Positions 44,844 to 52,618 of a stretch of DNA of 64,000 nt are shown here, in pieces (the first letter of the stretch is position 1; every line of letters begins with the position of its first letter). The position numbers and the translations under genes are program-made. Under the pieces are notes generated by a model that made no database searches, had not been told where the DNA came from, and saw nothing but the letters and a program-made list of their open reading frames with translations. This DNA is from Bradyrhizobium erythrophlei (GTDB lineage Bacteria; Pseudomonadota; Alphaproteobacteria; Rhizobiales; Xanthobacteraceae), in contig FSRD01000002.1 in NCBI GenBank assembly GCA_900129675.1, positions 806,001-870,000 of the forward strand, given 5' to 3'.

Positions 44844-45369
44844 TCACGCGACTGCGGGGAAGTCGATCTCGGTGTCGTTGATGCGGTTGAAGACGTTGGT
44901 GAAGACGGTGGTCGCGAAGGCCAGGCTGATCTCCACCAGTTGGGCGTCGCTGTAGCCCGCCAGCTTGATCGCGGCGAAATCCTCGTTGCTGACAGTGCCG
45001 CTGGACTGCGCGAGCTTGCGGACGAAGCCAACCAGCGCATCGCGCCTGGCGTCGCCGGTGGGCTGACCCTCGCGGATCTGCTTGAGTTCTTCCGCCTTCA
45101 CGCCGGCGAGCCTGGCCAGATGGTTGTGGGCGGCGACAGCCGCCGGCGGCGCTGATGACGAGCTTGATGACCTCCTGATCGCGCTTGGTCAGGGTGCCGG
45201 CAGCGAGCGTGGAGTCGGCGAACAGAATCGACTTGAGGGCGCCGGGGCCGTGGGCGGCGATGGCCGCGAAGGTGTTCGGCACACTGCCGATCGCCTTCTT
45301 GATCTGGGCATAAACCTGGCCCGACGGACCGGTGTCAGATTCGAGGTTGGGAACTGAAAGACGGGACAT
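44844..45369 (-). pseudogene. AhpD-like peroxidase-related gene lacking its CxxC segment
   Basis: From ATG 45369 the protein reads MSRLSVPNLESDTGPSGQVY, then QEVIKLVISAA. Here the family motif GCxYCxxAH is expected, but the sequence passes directly to AVAAHNHLARLAGVKAEELK in another frame, ending normally with NRINDTEIDFPAVA at 44844. A short out-of-frame deletion near 45140-45150 removed the two redox cysteines. The leader AACGAAGGAGTGCCACC and the two-part operator at 45437-45475 match those of exported-peptide genes. Confidence 0.82.
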
Positions 45370-45436
45370 GGTGGCACTCCTTCGTTGGGGTTGGTGAACG
45401 ATTGCGGAGTGACAGTATGGTCGCGTCTTGATACTT

Positions 45437-45475
45437 TGAATGTTGCAAAATCTGTACTATATGCTCTATCGTCTC
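45437..45475 (-). promoter_or_regulatory. Two-part putative operator in the rcl-like divergent promoter
   Basis: On the minus strand GAGACGATAGAGCATAT with ACATTCA 32 nt from its first base. It lies 67 nt before the AhpD-like start (45369) and 25 nt before the divergent RclR-like gene (45501), so it could control both. Confidence 0.65.
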
Positions 45476-45500
45476 AAATTCGCTGCGCAAGGAGGTCGCG

Positions 45501-46505
45501 ATGGATTGGCTAAGCCGGCTGTTCGAGATGATGCCGGTGCGCGGGCGGCTCGACCTGCGCTGCAACTACGGCGCTCCCTGGCGCATCGACCAGGGTCCGG
45601 GCGAGGCGAACGAAATCCCGTATCACGCCGTGCTCGCCGGCTCCGCGACGCTGGAGGATCCGGCGGGGGGCCGATCGCTGCAGCTGAAGGCCGGCGACAT
45701 TCTTCTGCTGCCCGGCAACCCACGGCACGTCATGCACGATGGCAGCGGGGCCGCGTCCCTGCCGGTCCGCAACCGTGCGTCCCTCAACTTCACGATCAGC
45801 GAGAATCTCGGTTCGGACGAACGGCTCGATCTGTTGTGCGGACATTTTGCCATCGCGCCTCCGCACGACCGGCTGCTGCGCAGCTATCTGCCGCCGCGCC
45901 TCGTCGTGCATGCCGACACTCACACTGGACAGAAGGAAACCGTCGCGCAACTCGCTGGCCTCGTCTCCCTGATGCGCGGTGAGTCCGCAGACGATCATCT
46001 CGGCGGCCGCGCGATGCTGAACGCGCTATCGACGGCGATGTTCGCGCTTGTGCTGCGGCTCGCAAGTGAGACCGACGACGCGCCACGCGGCATCCTTGCT
46101 TTGGCTGGTCATCCACGCCTCGCACCGGCAGTGGCCGCTCTGTTCAACGAGCCCGCGCGCGCATGGTCGCTGCCCGACCTCGCGCGCCTGTGCAACATGT
46201 CGCGGGCAACGCTTGCGCGCCAATTCCAGGAGAAGCTCGGACGCTCGGCCAGCGATCTCCTGACCGACATCCGGATGACGCTCGCCGCGAACGAACTGAG
46301 GAAATCTTCCCTCTCGACTGGCGCGGTGGCGGAGGCGGTTGGGTATCAATCGGAAGCGGCCTTCCAGCGCGCCTTCAAAAGCCACATGGGCATCACGCCG
46401 GCCCAATGGCGCAAGATGCAGGAGCCATCCGGCCAGGATGTCTTTTCAAGGCTGGCAGTCCCGGGCGACGCGAATCTGATAGAGGCCGAGGGTAGCGACG
46501 ACTGA
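45501..46505 (+). CDS. RclR-like AraC-family regulator (cupin-6 type)
   Basis: A 334-residue AraC activator with an N-terminal cupin-like domain (residues 1-190) and a C-terminal double helix-turn-helix (LARLCNMSRATLARQFQEKL about 233, then AEAVGYQSEAAFQRAFKSHM). The start MDWLSRLFEMMPVRGRLDLR followed by Cys21 resembles E. coli RclR, whose Cys21 senses hypochlorous acid. The second RclR sensing residue (Cys89) has no counterpart that I can place. Opposite lie an AhpD-like gene and an RclC-like gene, as expected for an oxidant-response locus. AAGGAGGTCGCG precedes the ATG. Confidence 0.82.
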   Translation: MDWLSRLFEMMPVRGRLDLRCNYGAPWRIDQGPGEANEIPYHAVLAGSATLEDPAGGRSLQLKAGDILLLPGNPRHVMHDGSGAASLPVRNRASLNFTISENLGSDERLDLLCGHFAIAPPHDRLLRSYLPPRLVVHADTHTGQKETVAQLAGLVSLMRGESADDHLGGRAMLNALSTAMFALVLRLASETDDAPRGILALAGHPRLAPAVAALFNEPARAWSLPDLARLCNMSRATLARQFQEKLGRSASDLLTDIRMTLAANELRKSSLSTGAVAEAVGYQSEAAFQRAFKSHMGITPAQWRKMQEPSGQDVFSRLAVPGDANLIEAEGSDD

Positions 46506-46677
46506 CAAGCGCCGGTCAGCGAGGGGGAGGTGACGCGCCGGCCCAAAGATGATGAACGCCCATGATTCATTATATTCTCTGCAGGAGTGAGCGATATCGC
46601 TCCGCCCTATCTGCCATCGCATGTGCGAATTGGGCATCTCTCCGGGCATCCAAGCGGTTGCCCCAAAGGAGAGAGTG

Positions 46678-46911
46678 ATGAGCACCTGTAGACACTTGGC
46701 CGCGATGTCGGTCCGGAGCACCTGCGCCGGCTTAAGCCGTATGTCTCGCGCGAAAGCCGTTGCGCTCCAAGCTATACAGACCCTGAGCGGGACGGCCAGG
46801 GATGCGCTGTTCGCCTATGCGATGACGGGCAGCGCCGTCGCGAGCCTTGCCATCATCGCAGCACCACATCTGGAAATGCTGCTGCGCTGCGCCTTCCATG
46901 GCCGGGGGTGA
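46678..46911 (+). CDS. Small hypothetical membrane protein
   Basis: A 77-residue frame starting after a very good ribosome-binding site (AAAGGAGAGAGTG ATG). It holds one moderately hydrophobic stretch (FAYAMTGSAVASLAIIAAPH). No family recognised. It lies between the AraC gene and the patatin relic and could be a real small gene or the head of a deleted one. Confidence 0.4.
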   Translation: MSTCRHLAAMSVRSTCAGLSRMSRAKAVALQAIQTLSGTARDALFAYAMTGSAVASLAIIAAPHLEMLLRCAFHGRG

Positions 46912-47013
46912 AAGGGCGCGGTCGCCTGTGGCGCTTTCCGGAGTTGACAGGGTTTCGTCGAGACATTGAATCAGGCGAAGGGCATTTTTGACAAGCGAAG
47001 CAGGATGACTCGA

Positions 47014-47626
47014 ATGGAGCAACCGATCGAACGCCGGGCAGCGGCTACCTCGCAGAGCCGCACATTGGACCGGGACAGCCTCCCGGGCCAGATCGTACTC
47101 GTGCTGCAGGGCGGCGGCGCGCTCCAACACGCCCACCGAGGTAGTGTTGGACGACGACCCGCGCAGGGACTCGCTCATCTTCACCATCCATCTCTGGAAT
47201 CCAGTGGGCGCCGAGCCGAGCACGATGGCGGAAGTCCTCAACCGCCAGAAGGACGTCCAATCTTCCAGCCGGATCGCAAGCCAGATCACGCGACACCAGC
47301 AATCGCACCGCTTGCGCCACGTCATCAACGAGCTCGCGGCGCGCCTGCCCGAGGCCGAGCGTGACAGGTCGGAAGTGCGCGAACTGATGAGCTACGGCTG
47401 CCAGACCCGGATGCACGTGGTGCAGCTACTTGCTCCGCAACTCGATCACGAGGACCACACCAAGGATGTCGATTTCAGCCCCGCCGGCATCCAACAGCGT
47501 TGGGACGCGGGGTACGCCCACACCAAGGCCGTACTCGCGCGCGAGCCCTGGGTCGGCCAACTCGATCCGCTCTCCGGAGTGATCCTGCACGAAGCCGAGG
47601 AGTTCAGGGCGCTCGCTGCCGAGTGA
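47014..47626 (+). pseudogene. Patatin-like phospholipase with a large internal deletion
   Basis: The start MEQPIERRAAATSQSRTLDR leads to QIVLVLQGGGAL, the oxyanion loop of patatin-like lipases. Directly after GGAL, in another frame, comes NTPTEVVLDDDPRRDSLIFT and the long C-terminal domain (LRHVINELAARLPEAERDRS, ending VILHEAEEFRALAAE). About 200 codons including the catalytic GxSxG serine and the Asp are missing. The gene is certainly inactive as a lipase. Confidence 0.85.
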
Positions 47627-47699
47627 GGCGGAGCAGGAGCGCCACTGATGTTCGCGGGGCCACGTCCTCTTGGTACGCCGTACAAAAGCGCGAGGGAAC

Positions 47700-48428
47700 T
47701 CCTGGCGTGGGCGTCAAGCTGCTGACGCGCTCGACACGCGGACTGACGCCGACCGAGGCAGGACTCGGCTATTTCGAACGCGCCAAGCGCGCGATCGAGG
47801 AAGCTGACGAGGCGGAACTTGCCGCGCGCGGCGCCGGCACCGGGCTGAAGGGACGACTGCGCGTTTGCGCTGCCGTCACATTTGCTCGCATTCACCTCAT
47901 CCGGACCTAAATTTGGAGGTCGTGCTCGACGACCGCCAGATCGACCTCGTGCAGGAGGGCATCGATGTGGGGCTGCGGATGGGAAAAATGCTGGACTCGG
48001 CGTTAACAGTCCGTCGCATCGGTCGATGCAAACGACTGGTATTGGGTACGCCCGACTACTTCGAGCGCGCCGGTACCCCCGCAACGCCAGCCGACCTCAG
48101 CAAGCATCAGGCGGTCGTTTATCTGCAGGGCGAGGGCAGCATCTGGTCGTTCCGGCGCGACAGCTCTGAAGCCGCGGTGAAGGTCCAAACAAGGTTGAAG
48201 GTGACCGCGGCGGAAGGCGTCAGAGCCGCGGTGCTCGCCCATGTCGGGCTGTGACCACGCGTCGGAATGGATGTTCACCCCCGAACCACGCTCGGGTGCC
48301 ATATGTGCGGTGCTATCGGAATGGAGCCTTCCGCCACTCGATTTGTGGGCGGTGTTTCCGACGGGCGCGCCGCGACAGCGAAAGCGCGGGCTTTTGTTGA
48401 TTTCTTCGAACGTAGCTTCAACCCGTGA
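47700..48428 (+). pseudogene. LysR-family regulator relic with at least three frameshifts
   Basis: Homology begins in the middle of the DNA-binding domain (GVKLLTRSTRGLTPTEAGLG), continues AEEADEA-like linker and GLKGRLRVCAAVTFARIH, shifts frame, and follows LEVVLDDRQIDLVQEGIDVG to KVQTRLKVTAAEGVRAAVLA. After HVGL a stop occurs, then further frames carry PEPRSGAICAVLSEWSLPPL and finally TAKARAFVDFFERSFNP with TGA at 48426. The first helices are lost. Same subfamily as 33898-34445, and again followed on the same strand by a two-part operator and an exported-protein gene. Confidence 0.85.
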
Positions 48429-48466
48429 CAACGAATTAATCGAGGCCACGCCGTTCCGGCGCAGAT

Positions 48467-48505
48467 GAGACGAACGAGCATCTATTCGATCTCGCCCGGC
48501 ATTCA
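48467..48505 (+). promoter_or_regulatory. Two-part putative operator near 48.5 kb
   Basis: GAGACGAACGAGCATCT with GCATTCA 32 nt from its first base, ending 78 nt before ATG 48584. Leader blocks GGTGACACC, GCGGAGCTGCTCATCC and AGAAGGAGTGTCACC follow. Confidence 0.65.
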
Positions 48506-48616
48506 GCGTCTTGGTGCGATCAGCCAAGGTGACACCAGAAGCGGAGCTGCTCATCCGGAGCCCGCGAGAGAAGGAGTGTCACCATGTCCACCTTAACAAC
48601 GAAGCATTCGACTAGT

Positions 48617-50633
48617 CCGAAGTTTTCGCGTGGGAAGTGTGCAAGGGACTGATCCGACTCGATAAGTTGACGGTCGGTGTTTTCAATTACTGGACGCGCA
48701 GCGGGTCGAGATCGAGCAGCTTGAATGCGGCCTCCTGGAGTGCCGCGCGACAATCAAGGTGAGACGCGTTCTCATCCAGATTGTCGCGCGATATCCTGGA
48801 GGGAGGTAGGTCTGGAATGGAGCGTGAAGCGGTGCTTGGCGTGAAGGGGCACGCGCATCGTGTTTCGGACCAGCGTGCCGAGATGGGCGATGAGCGCATT
48901 GAAGCTCATGACATGATGGCCGTCGGCTGATCGCTTTGTTGCCTTCTTGGCCTTCGCCGCCTCAGATGGTTCGGTCTTGGCGACGGGAGACGTCCGTTCT
49001 CCCCGGGCGGCCTCAAGGTCGGTGTCGTGGAACAACAGCGGCGCCAAGGCGTCTCGCAAGTGCCATTCGACGTGATAGGCCAGCATGCACAGGAAGACAT
49101 GGGCCCGCACGTGCTGTGCCGTCCAGTGGCGGATCGGCCGTATTTCGAGATCGATGGTTTTCATGGACCGGAAGCTGCGTTCGACTCGCGACAGGTCCTT
49201 GTAGGCCTGAACCGCCTCTGCAGCGTCGAGATGCCCAGCGGATATGCTGGTCCGGATGACGTAGATGCCGTCGAGGCGAGCCTCTTCCTCGATCTGCTCG
49301 ATCCGTCGCTGCCATGAGAGATAGCCATCGGCCACTTCGACGTCGAAGTGCTTGGCCATCTTCTTGCGGTCCAAAACCGCACCGACCGCCATGCCGATCT
49401 GGGCGGAACTACGCAACGGAGAGTGTTTGCGCTGGACCTGTGCCTGAACCCGAGCAAGTTCGTGCTCGGTCGCGGCCAGCAGATCCTCGCGCTTGCGGGC
49501 TCGTTCGGCCGCCAGATCGCGATTGCGACAGACGATCAGCCGCTCGCCCGGGAACAAGTCAGGGGCGCTGATCTCGGCGAGATCGCGGTCATCGAACAGC
49601 GACAGCTGCAGCGGCCCGTTCTCCGCCGCCAACGCCTGGATCGCCGGCGCGCGTAGGCAGGTGATCCAATCAACTCCTGCCGGCTTCAGATCATCGCGGA
49701 TGCGCGCCGAGGTGATCATTCCCCGATCGCCAACCAACACCATGCGGCTGATTCCGAAGCGATCCTTGATCTTTTCGACTTGAGAGCTCAGCGTCTTCGG
49801 GTCGGCCGTATTGCCGTCAAAGACTTCAACCGCAATCGGCAGCCCCTCGCGCGTACAGAGCAGCCCGTAGACAATCTGCGGCCGATCGCGCCGGTGATCG
49901 CGGCTGTGTCCATAGCGCGCCAGTGGACAGCAACGGCCCTCAAAGTAGGACGAACTGACGTCGTAGAGCACCAGCACGCCGTCCTGGAGATGTCGCCGCG
50001 CCAAGCCGTTCTCGATCCGGCTCTGGCGATCGACCAGCCAATCGAGCGCCTCATAGGCCTCGCGCTCCTTCACCTTGCCCAGGCGCAGAACCGATCCGAG
50101 GCTGGAGATTGCCGTCTCCTGATCCACCGCCCGTACAAAGCCAAGCTTCGAACGTGGCGCAATCAACCGATCCACGATCATGGCTACCACCAGATCGCAA
50201 TGGCGCCGCGATGCCTCATCCTTCGTCGTGCTTAAAATCAGCCGATCCAGTGCAATTCTGCGGATCGTCCCGAGCGCCGCTGCAACATGACCGTGAGGCA
50301 ACGAGCGCTCGATTTGAATCTCGTCCGGTCCGGTGCCAATCACCGTACCGCCCTTGAGCAGAGCCTTCAGTCCGCCGATCAAATCCACCGGCAGCTTGCT
50401 CAGATTGGCCAAGGTCCGCTTCTGCGCGCGGCCATGCTCGTCGCGATACGCCTCCCGCAACAGCACCGCGGGCGGCGAGCCTCGATTGGGAATCGTCTCG
50501 ATGAACATTCCCGGATCGAATCACATCTCGACTGATTTGGGAATCCCATTACATGGATACAAACTGAAAACTACTTTCCGCCCATCCGCCCGAAAGGATT
50601 CGTCTTTCAGGTCAAACCAAGCGCAAACTTCGG
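48617..50633 (-). mobile_element. IS1634-family element with ACTAGT target duplication
   Basis: The element is 2017 bp. Its ends are CCGAAGTTTTCGCGTGG and, inverted, CCGAAGTTTGCGCTTGG (15 of 17 matching). Both are flanked by the palindromic hexamer ACTAGT, which is either the 6-bp target duplication or contains a CTAG target. Confidence 0.88.
48772..50508 (-). CDS. IS1634-family transposase
   Basis: A 578-residue transposase. The DDE residues lie in LYDVSSSYFEGRC (about 185), VLVGDRGMITSARI (about 260) and the YREK-like segment YKDLSRVERSFRSMKTIDLE (about 455). The frame is uninterrupted and the inverted repeats are well kept, so the element may be active. It is distinct from the IS1634 transposase at 15-1784, sharing motifs but little overall sequence. 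Confidence 0.93.
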   Translation of the reverse strand: MFIETIPNRGSPPAVLLREAYRDEHGRAQKRTLANLSKLPVDLIGGLKALLKGGTVIGTGPDEIQIERSLPHGHVAAALGTIRRIALDRLILSTTKDEASRRHCDLVVAMIVDRLIAPRSKLGFVRAVDQETAISSLGSVLRLGKVKEREAYEALDWLVDRQSRIENGLARRHLQDGVLVLYDVSSSYFEGRCCPLARYGHSRDHRRDRPQIVYGLLCTREGLPIAVEVFDGNTADPKTLSSQVEKIKDRFGISRMVLVGDRGMITSARIRDDLKPAGVDWITCLRAPAIQALAAENGPLQLSLFDDRDLAEISAPDLFPGERLIVCRNRDLAAERARKREDLLAATEHELARVQAQVQRKHSPLRSSAQIGMAVGAVLDRKKMAKHFDVEVADGYLSWQRRIEQIEEEARLDGIYVIRTSISAGHLDAAEAVQAYKDLSRVERSFRSMKTIDLEIRPIRHWTAQHVRAHVFLCMLAYHVEWHLRDALAPLLFHDTDLEAARGERTSPVAKTEPSEAAKAKKATKRSADGHHVMSFNALIAHLGTLVRNTMRVPLHAKHRFTLHSRPTSLQDIARQSG

Positions 50634-50962
50634 ACTAGTGTTGCCGCGGCCGTCGCGGCTGGTGTTGTCCTGTTCGGCCTGCTTTCGCCGGCAATGGCGG
50701 CGTCCGATCAAAACAGCCCCGCCGTTCTGACCTCGCATTCGCCGTAGCTCGCGCCGACCGGTCATCGGCAGCCTTCAAGGGCGGACGTTCCCCAGAACGA
50801 GATTCTGTCGGTCTGGGAGCGACAACAACAGGATCTCGACGTCGAACTCGATCGAAAGCTGGTCATTTGCCGCGGCGGCTGAAGTCTTTATTCCCAGGCG
50901 GAATAGGGTCTAGTCCAACGGCCTCGCTACCCGTCTCGGCGGGCCTCCTTTAGGTTCTTCGC

Positions 50963-51380
50963 GTGACTTCGATCCGCAAGCCCACGCGAAACCTAACGGA
51001 GAACGACTCCGGCGTTGCCCAGCGTGCCAACAAAGCCGGCGACGTGGCTCCGTCCTTCTCGCTGAAGGATACCGAAGGGAACATCGTCAGCTCGGACGAA
51101 CTCTTGAAGAAAGGCCCGCTCGTCGTCAGCTTCTATCGCGGCGTCTGGTGCCCTATTGTAACATGGAGTTGCAGGCGCTTGAGGCCGCCAAGCCCGCGTT
51201 CGACAAGTACGGCGCCTCGCTGCTCGCGATCTCGCCCCCGACCGCGCCGAACAGCCGCAAGTCGGTGCGTCAGAACAAGCTTACCTTCCCGATTCTGTCG
51301 GATGCGAAAGGCAAGGTGGCGGCGTTTCTGCAACCGCGCCACGCATTGCGGACATCTCGTGCTCAGTTTCCGCGATGATA
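50963..51380 (+). pseudogene. Peroxiredoxin-like (AhpC/TSA) gene, frameshifted and truncated
   Basis: The frame reads QRANKAGDVAPSFSLKDTEG, then LVVSFYRGVWCP. The expected YCNMELQAL follows in another frame after a one-base deletion near 51151, and goes on ALEAAKPAFDKYGASLLAIS and FPILSDAKGKVAAFLQ before homology ends at about 51340. The N-terminal 60 residues of the family and the C-terminus are missing. The right end runs antisense into the DUF305 gene. Confidence 0.82.
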
Positions 51381-51715
51381 CTCTGAGCCAAACGGCGAAG
51401 CTCCTCATTATGGCCGTATTTGAGCTCGGCTCGGGCCATGTCGATGGCACTTTGTTGGTGGGGCATCATGAGGGCGACGAAATCGCGATCGACGTCGCCG
51501 GTCGGATCGGCCATGCTCATGTCCAAGCTCATCTTGCTGATGGCCAGGTCATTGTCGATTATGAATTGGAGCTCGGTTCTATTGCTGGCCGCAGCGGGGA
51601 CGTGGCGCGTCCTCGATTGATCCTGCGCAAAGACGATGGGAGTGGTCGCTAAGATCGATACTGTCATCGCCAGCGAGACGAGTCGCTTGCGAACGGACGA
51701 GTGCCACGAAGCCAT
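51281..51715 (-). CDS. DUF305 (CopM-like) exported protein, altered C-terminus
   Basis: A 144-residue protein with a signal peptide (KRLVSLAMTVSILATTPIVF ending AQA/AQD) and a DUF305 four-helix domain: FIIDNDLAISKMSLDMSMAD, DRDFVALMMPHQQSAIDMAR, ELKYGHNEELRRLAQSIIAE. The His/Met-rich DFVxLMMPHxQxAIDMA motif is linked in relatives to copper or other metal handling in the periplasm. The start is ATG 51715 after GGAGGTCAAC. After MRGAV the sequence becomes antisense peroxiredoxin, so the last residues are a fusion product. Probably still folded. Confidence 0.8.
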   Translation of the reverse strand: MASWHSSVRKRLVSLAMTVSILATTPIVFAQDQSRTRHVPAAASNRTELQFIIDNDLAISKMSLDMSMADPTGDVDRDFVALMMPHQQSAIDMARAELKYGHNEELRRLAQSIIAETEHEMSAMRGAVAETPPPCLSHPTESGR

Positions 51716-51739
51716 GTTGACCTCCATGACAATACGTCG

Positions 51740-51759
51740 AAGGGAGGGCGCCCTCCCTT
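51740..51759. promoter_or_regulatory. Perfect 20-bp GC-rich palindrome before the DUF305 gene
   Basis: AAGGGAGGGCGCCCTCCCTT is self-complementary over its full length and ends 25 nt before the DUF305 start on the minus strand. It could be a repressor site or a hairpin in the leader. Confidence 0.5.
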
Positions 51760-51820
51760 TGCTTGATGGTGATCGTCGACAGAAGCGAGAGGACGCACAA
51801 ATCGATCGCTTTGCTCACGT

Positions 51821-52000
51821 TCACCGCGGGCGGGCCGAGCGAGCCAATGCTTTAGCCGCATCGGCGTGCGCGGCCCTTTCAGCTCGCCGCTCGTAGTCCT
51901 CGGCGAGCGCCTTGAGCTGACCTGCAATCCTTCGGTCAGTCATGTTTTGGGCAGCGCGGAGCAAGGTCCGCGCTGTTTCGAGGTATTCCTTGCTAACCAT
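51821..52000 (-). CDS. Small helical protein, unknown function
   Basis: A 59-residue, highly charged helical protein (MVSKEYLETARTLLRAAQNM, TDRRIAGQLKALAEDYERRA, ERAAHADAAKALARSARPR). I recall very similar short proteins throughout bradyrhizobia, all without assigned function. The ATG at 52000 follows GGAGGCGAC, a strong ribosome-binding site. It looks intact. It may be a small regulatory or structural protein, but nothing in the context tells which. Confidence 0.65.
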   Translation of the reverse strand: MVSKEYLETARTLLRAAQNMTDRRIAGQLKALAEDYERRAERAAHADAAKALARSARPR

Positions 52001-52189
52001 GTCGCCTCCACAATCACCCAGCTCGAAATGGATGTGGGCACATTCGGGTTGCTGCGAGCTCACAAGGTGGGGAGGTGAGCAGAACGTGACCGGTCGCGAA
52101 GTTCGGTCATCGCCTTGCAAAGCTGGAAAGCCTAGGGAATCCAACTTCCGCAGTCCCAGTCCAAGACGATTCAAGACACAATTCAGACT

Positions 52190-52487
52190 TGAGGCGACTG
52201 ACCAACAGTCGTTCCGGCTATCCCAGCTGCCCTCAGCTCGCCAGCCGCTCCACCCCATTGTAATCGGTCCGCTCATCATAGGGATTTCCCGGTTTCCTGT
52301 ACCGACAATCGGTGATCACACGGTGCTGATTGAAGAGTGAGTTATTAGCGTTGTGGAATTGCTGGCTGGCGGCTATGGGCGCCACTCGCGCTTTGCGCAC
52401 GTGATGATTCTCGGCTGTGGCCGCTTGAACCGTCGATCCGGCAATCAGCAAACGCGCCGAGAATAGCAAGAGCTGCTTTTCGCATCT
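52190..52487 (-). pseudogene. HHVRKA-type exported protein with two frameshifts
   Basis: From the ATG near 52486 the frame starts MRKAALAILGA, then shifts by one base to LLIAGSTVQAATAENHHVRK and ARVAPIAASQQFHNANNSLF, ending CRYRKPGNPYDERTDYNGVE. The tail expected for this family resumes in a third frame as MGWSGWRAEGSWDSRNDCW. So the signal peptide and the C-terminus are each broken by an indel. It resembles the peptides at 29158 and 34864 only in the HHVRKA region and belongs to a longer, Cys-containing branch. Confidence 0.7.
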
Positions 52488-52618
52488 CAATCTCCGTTAG
52501 TGGACACTCTGTCGAGATAACCGCACCTCGCGTTGTGCGCCATTGCCTGAAGCTAATCCTTGACTCGTCATAAATGAAATCGTATGTTTTAATAAATTGG
52601 ATAAATACGAGTTATATC

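Larger units (their letters stand above)
48584..50882 (+). pseudogene. GHRQP-family exported-protein gene split by an IS1634 element
   Basis: The gene starts at ATG 48584 (MSTLTTKHS) and is cut at ACTAGT 48611-48616. The second ACTAGT at 50634-50639 continues the same frame: removing the element and one ACTAGT gives MSTLTTKHSTSVAAAVAAGV and VLFGLLSPAMAASDQNSPAV, a plausible signal peptide. At 50745-50747 TAG replaces the Trp found in the paralog at 18938 (SHLPWLAP), after which LAPTGHRQPSRADVP and DLDVELDRKLVICRGG follow to TGA at 50882. So the gene carries both an insertion and a nonsense codon. Confidence 0.88.

Noticed and set aside
46732..47328. A 198-codon minus-strand frame over the patatin relic
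   Set aside because: It overlaps the clear patatin remnants on the plus strand and has no features of its own.
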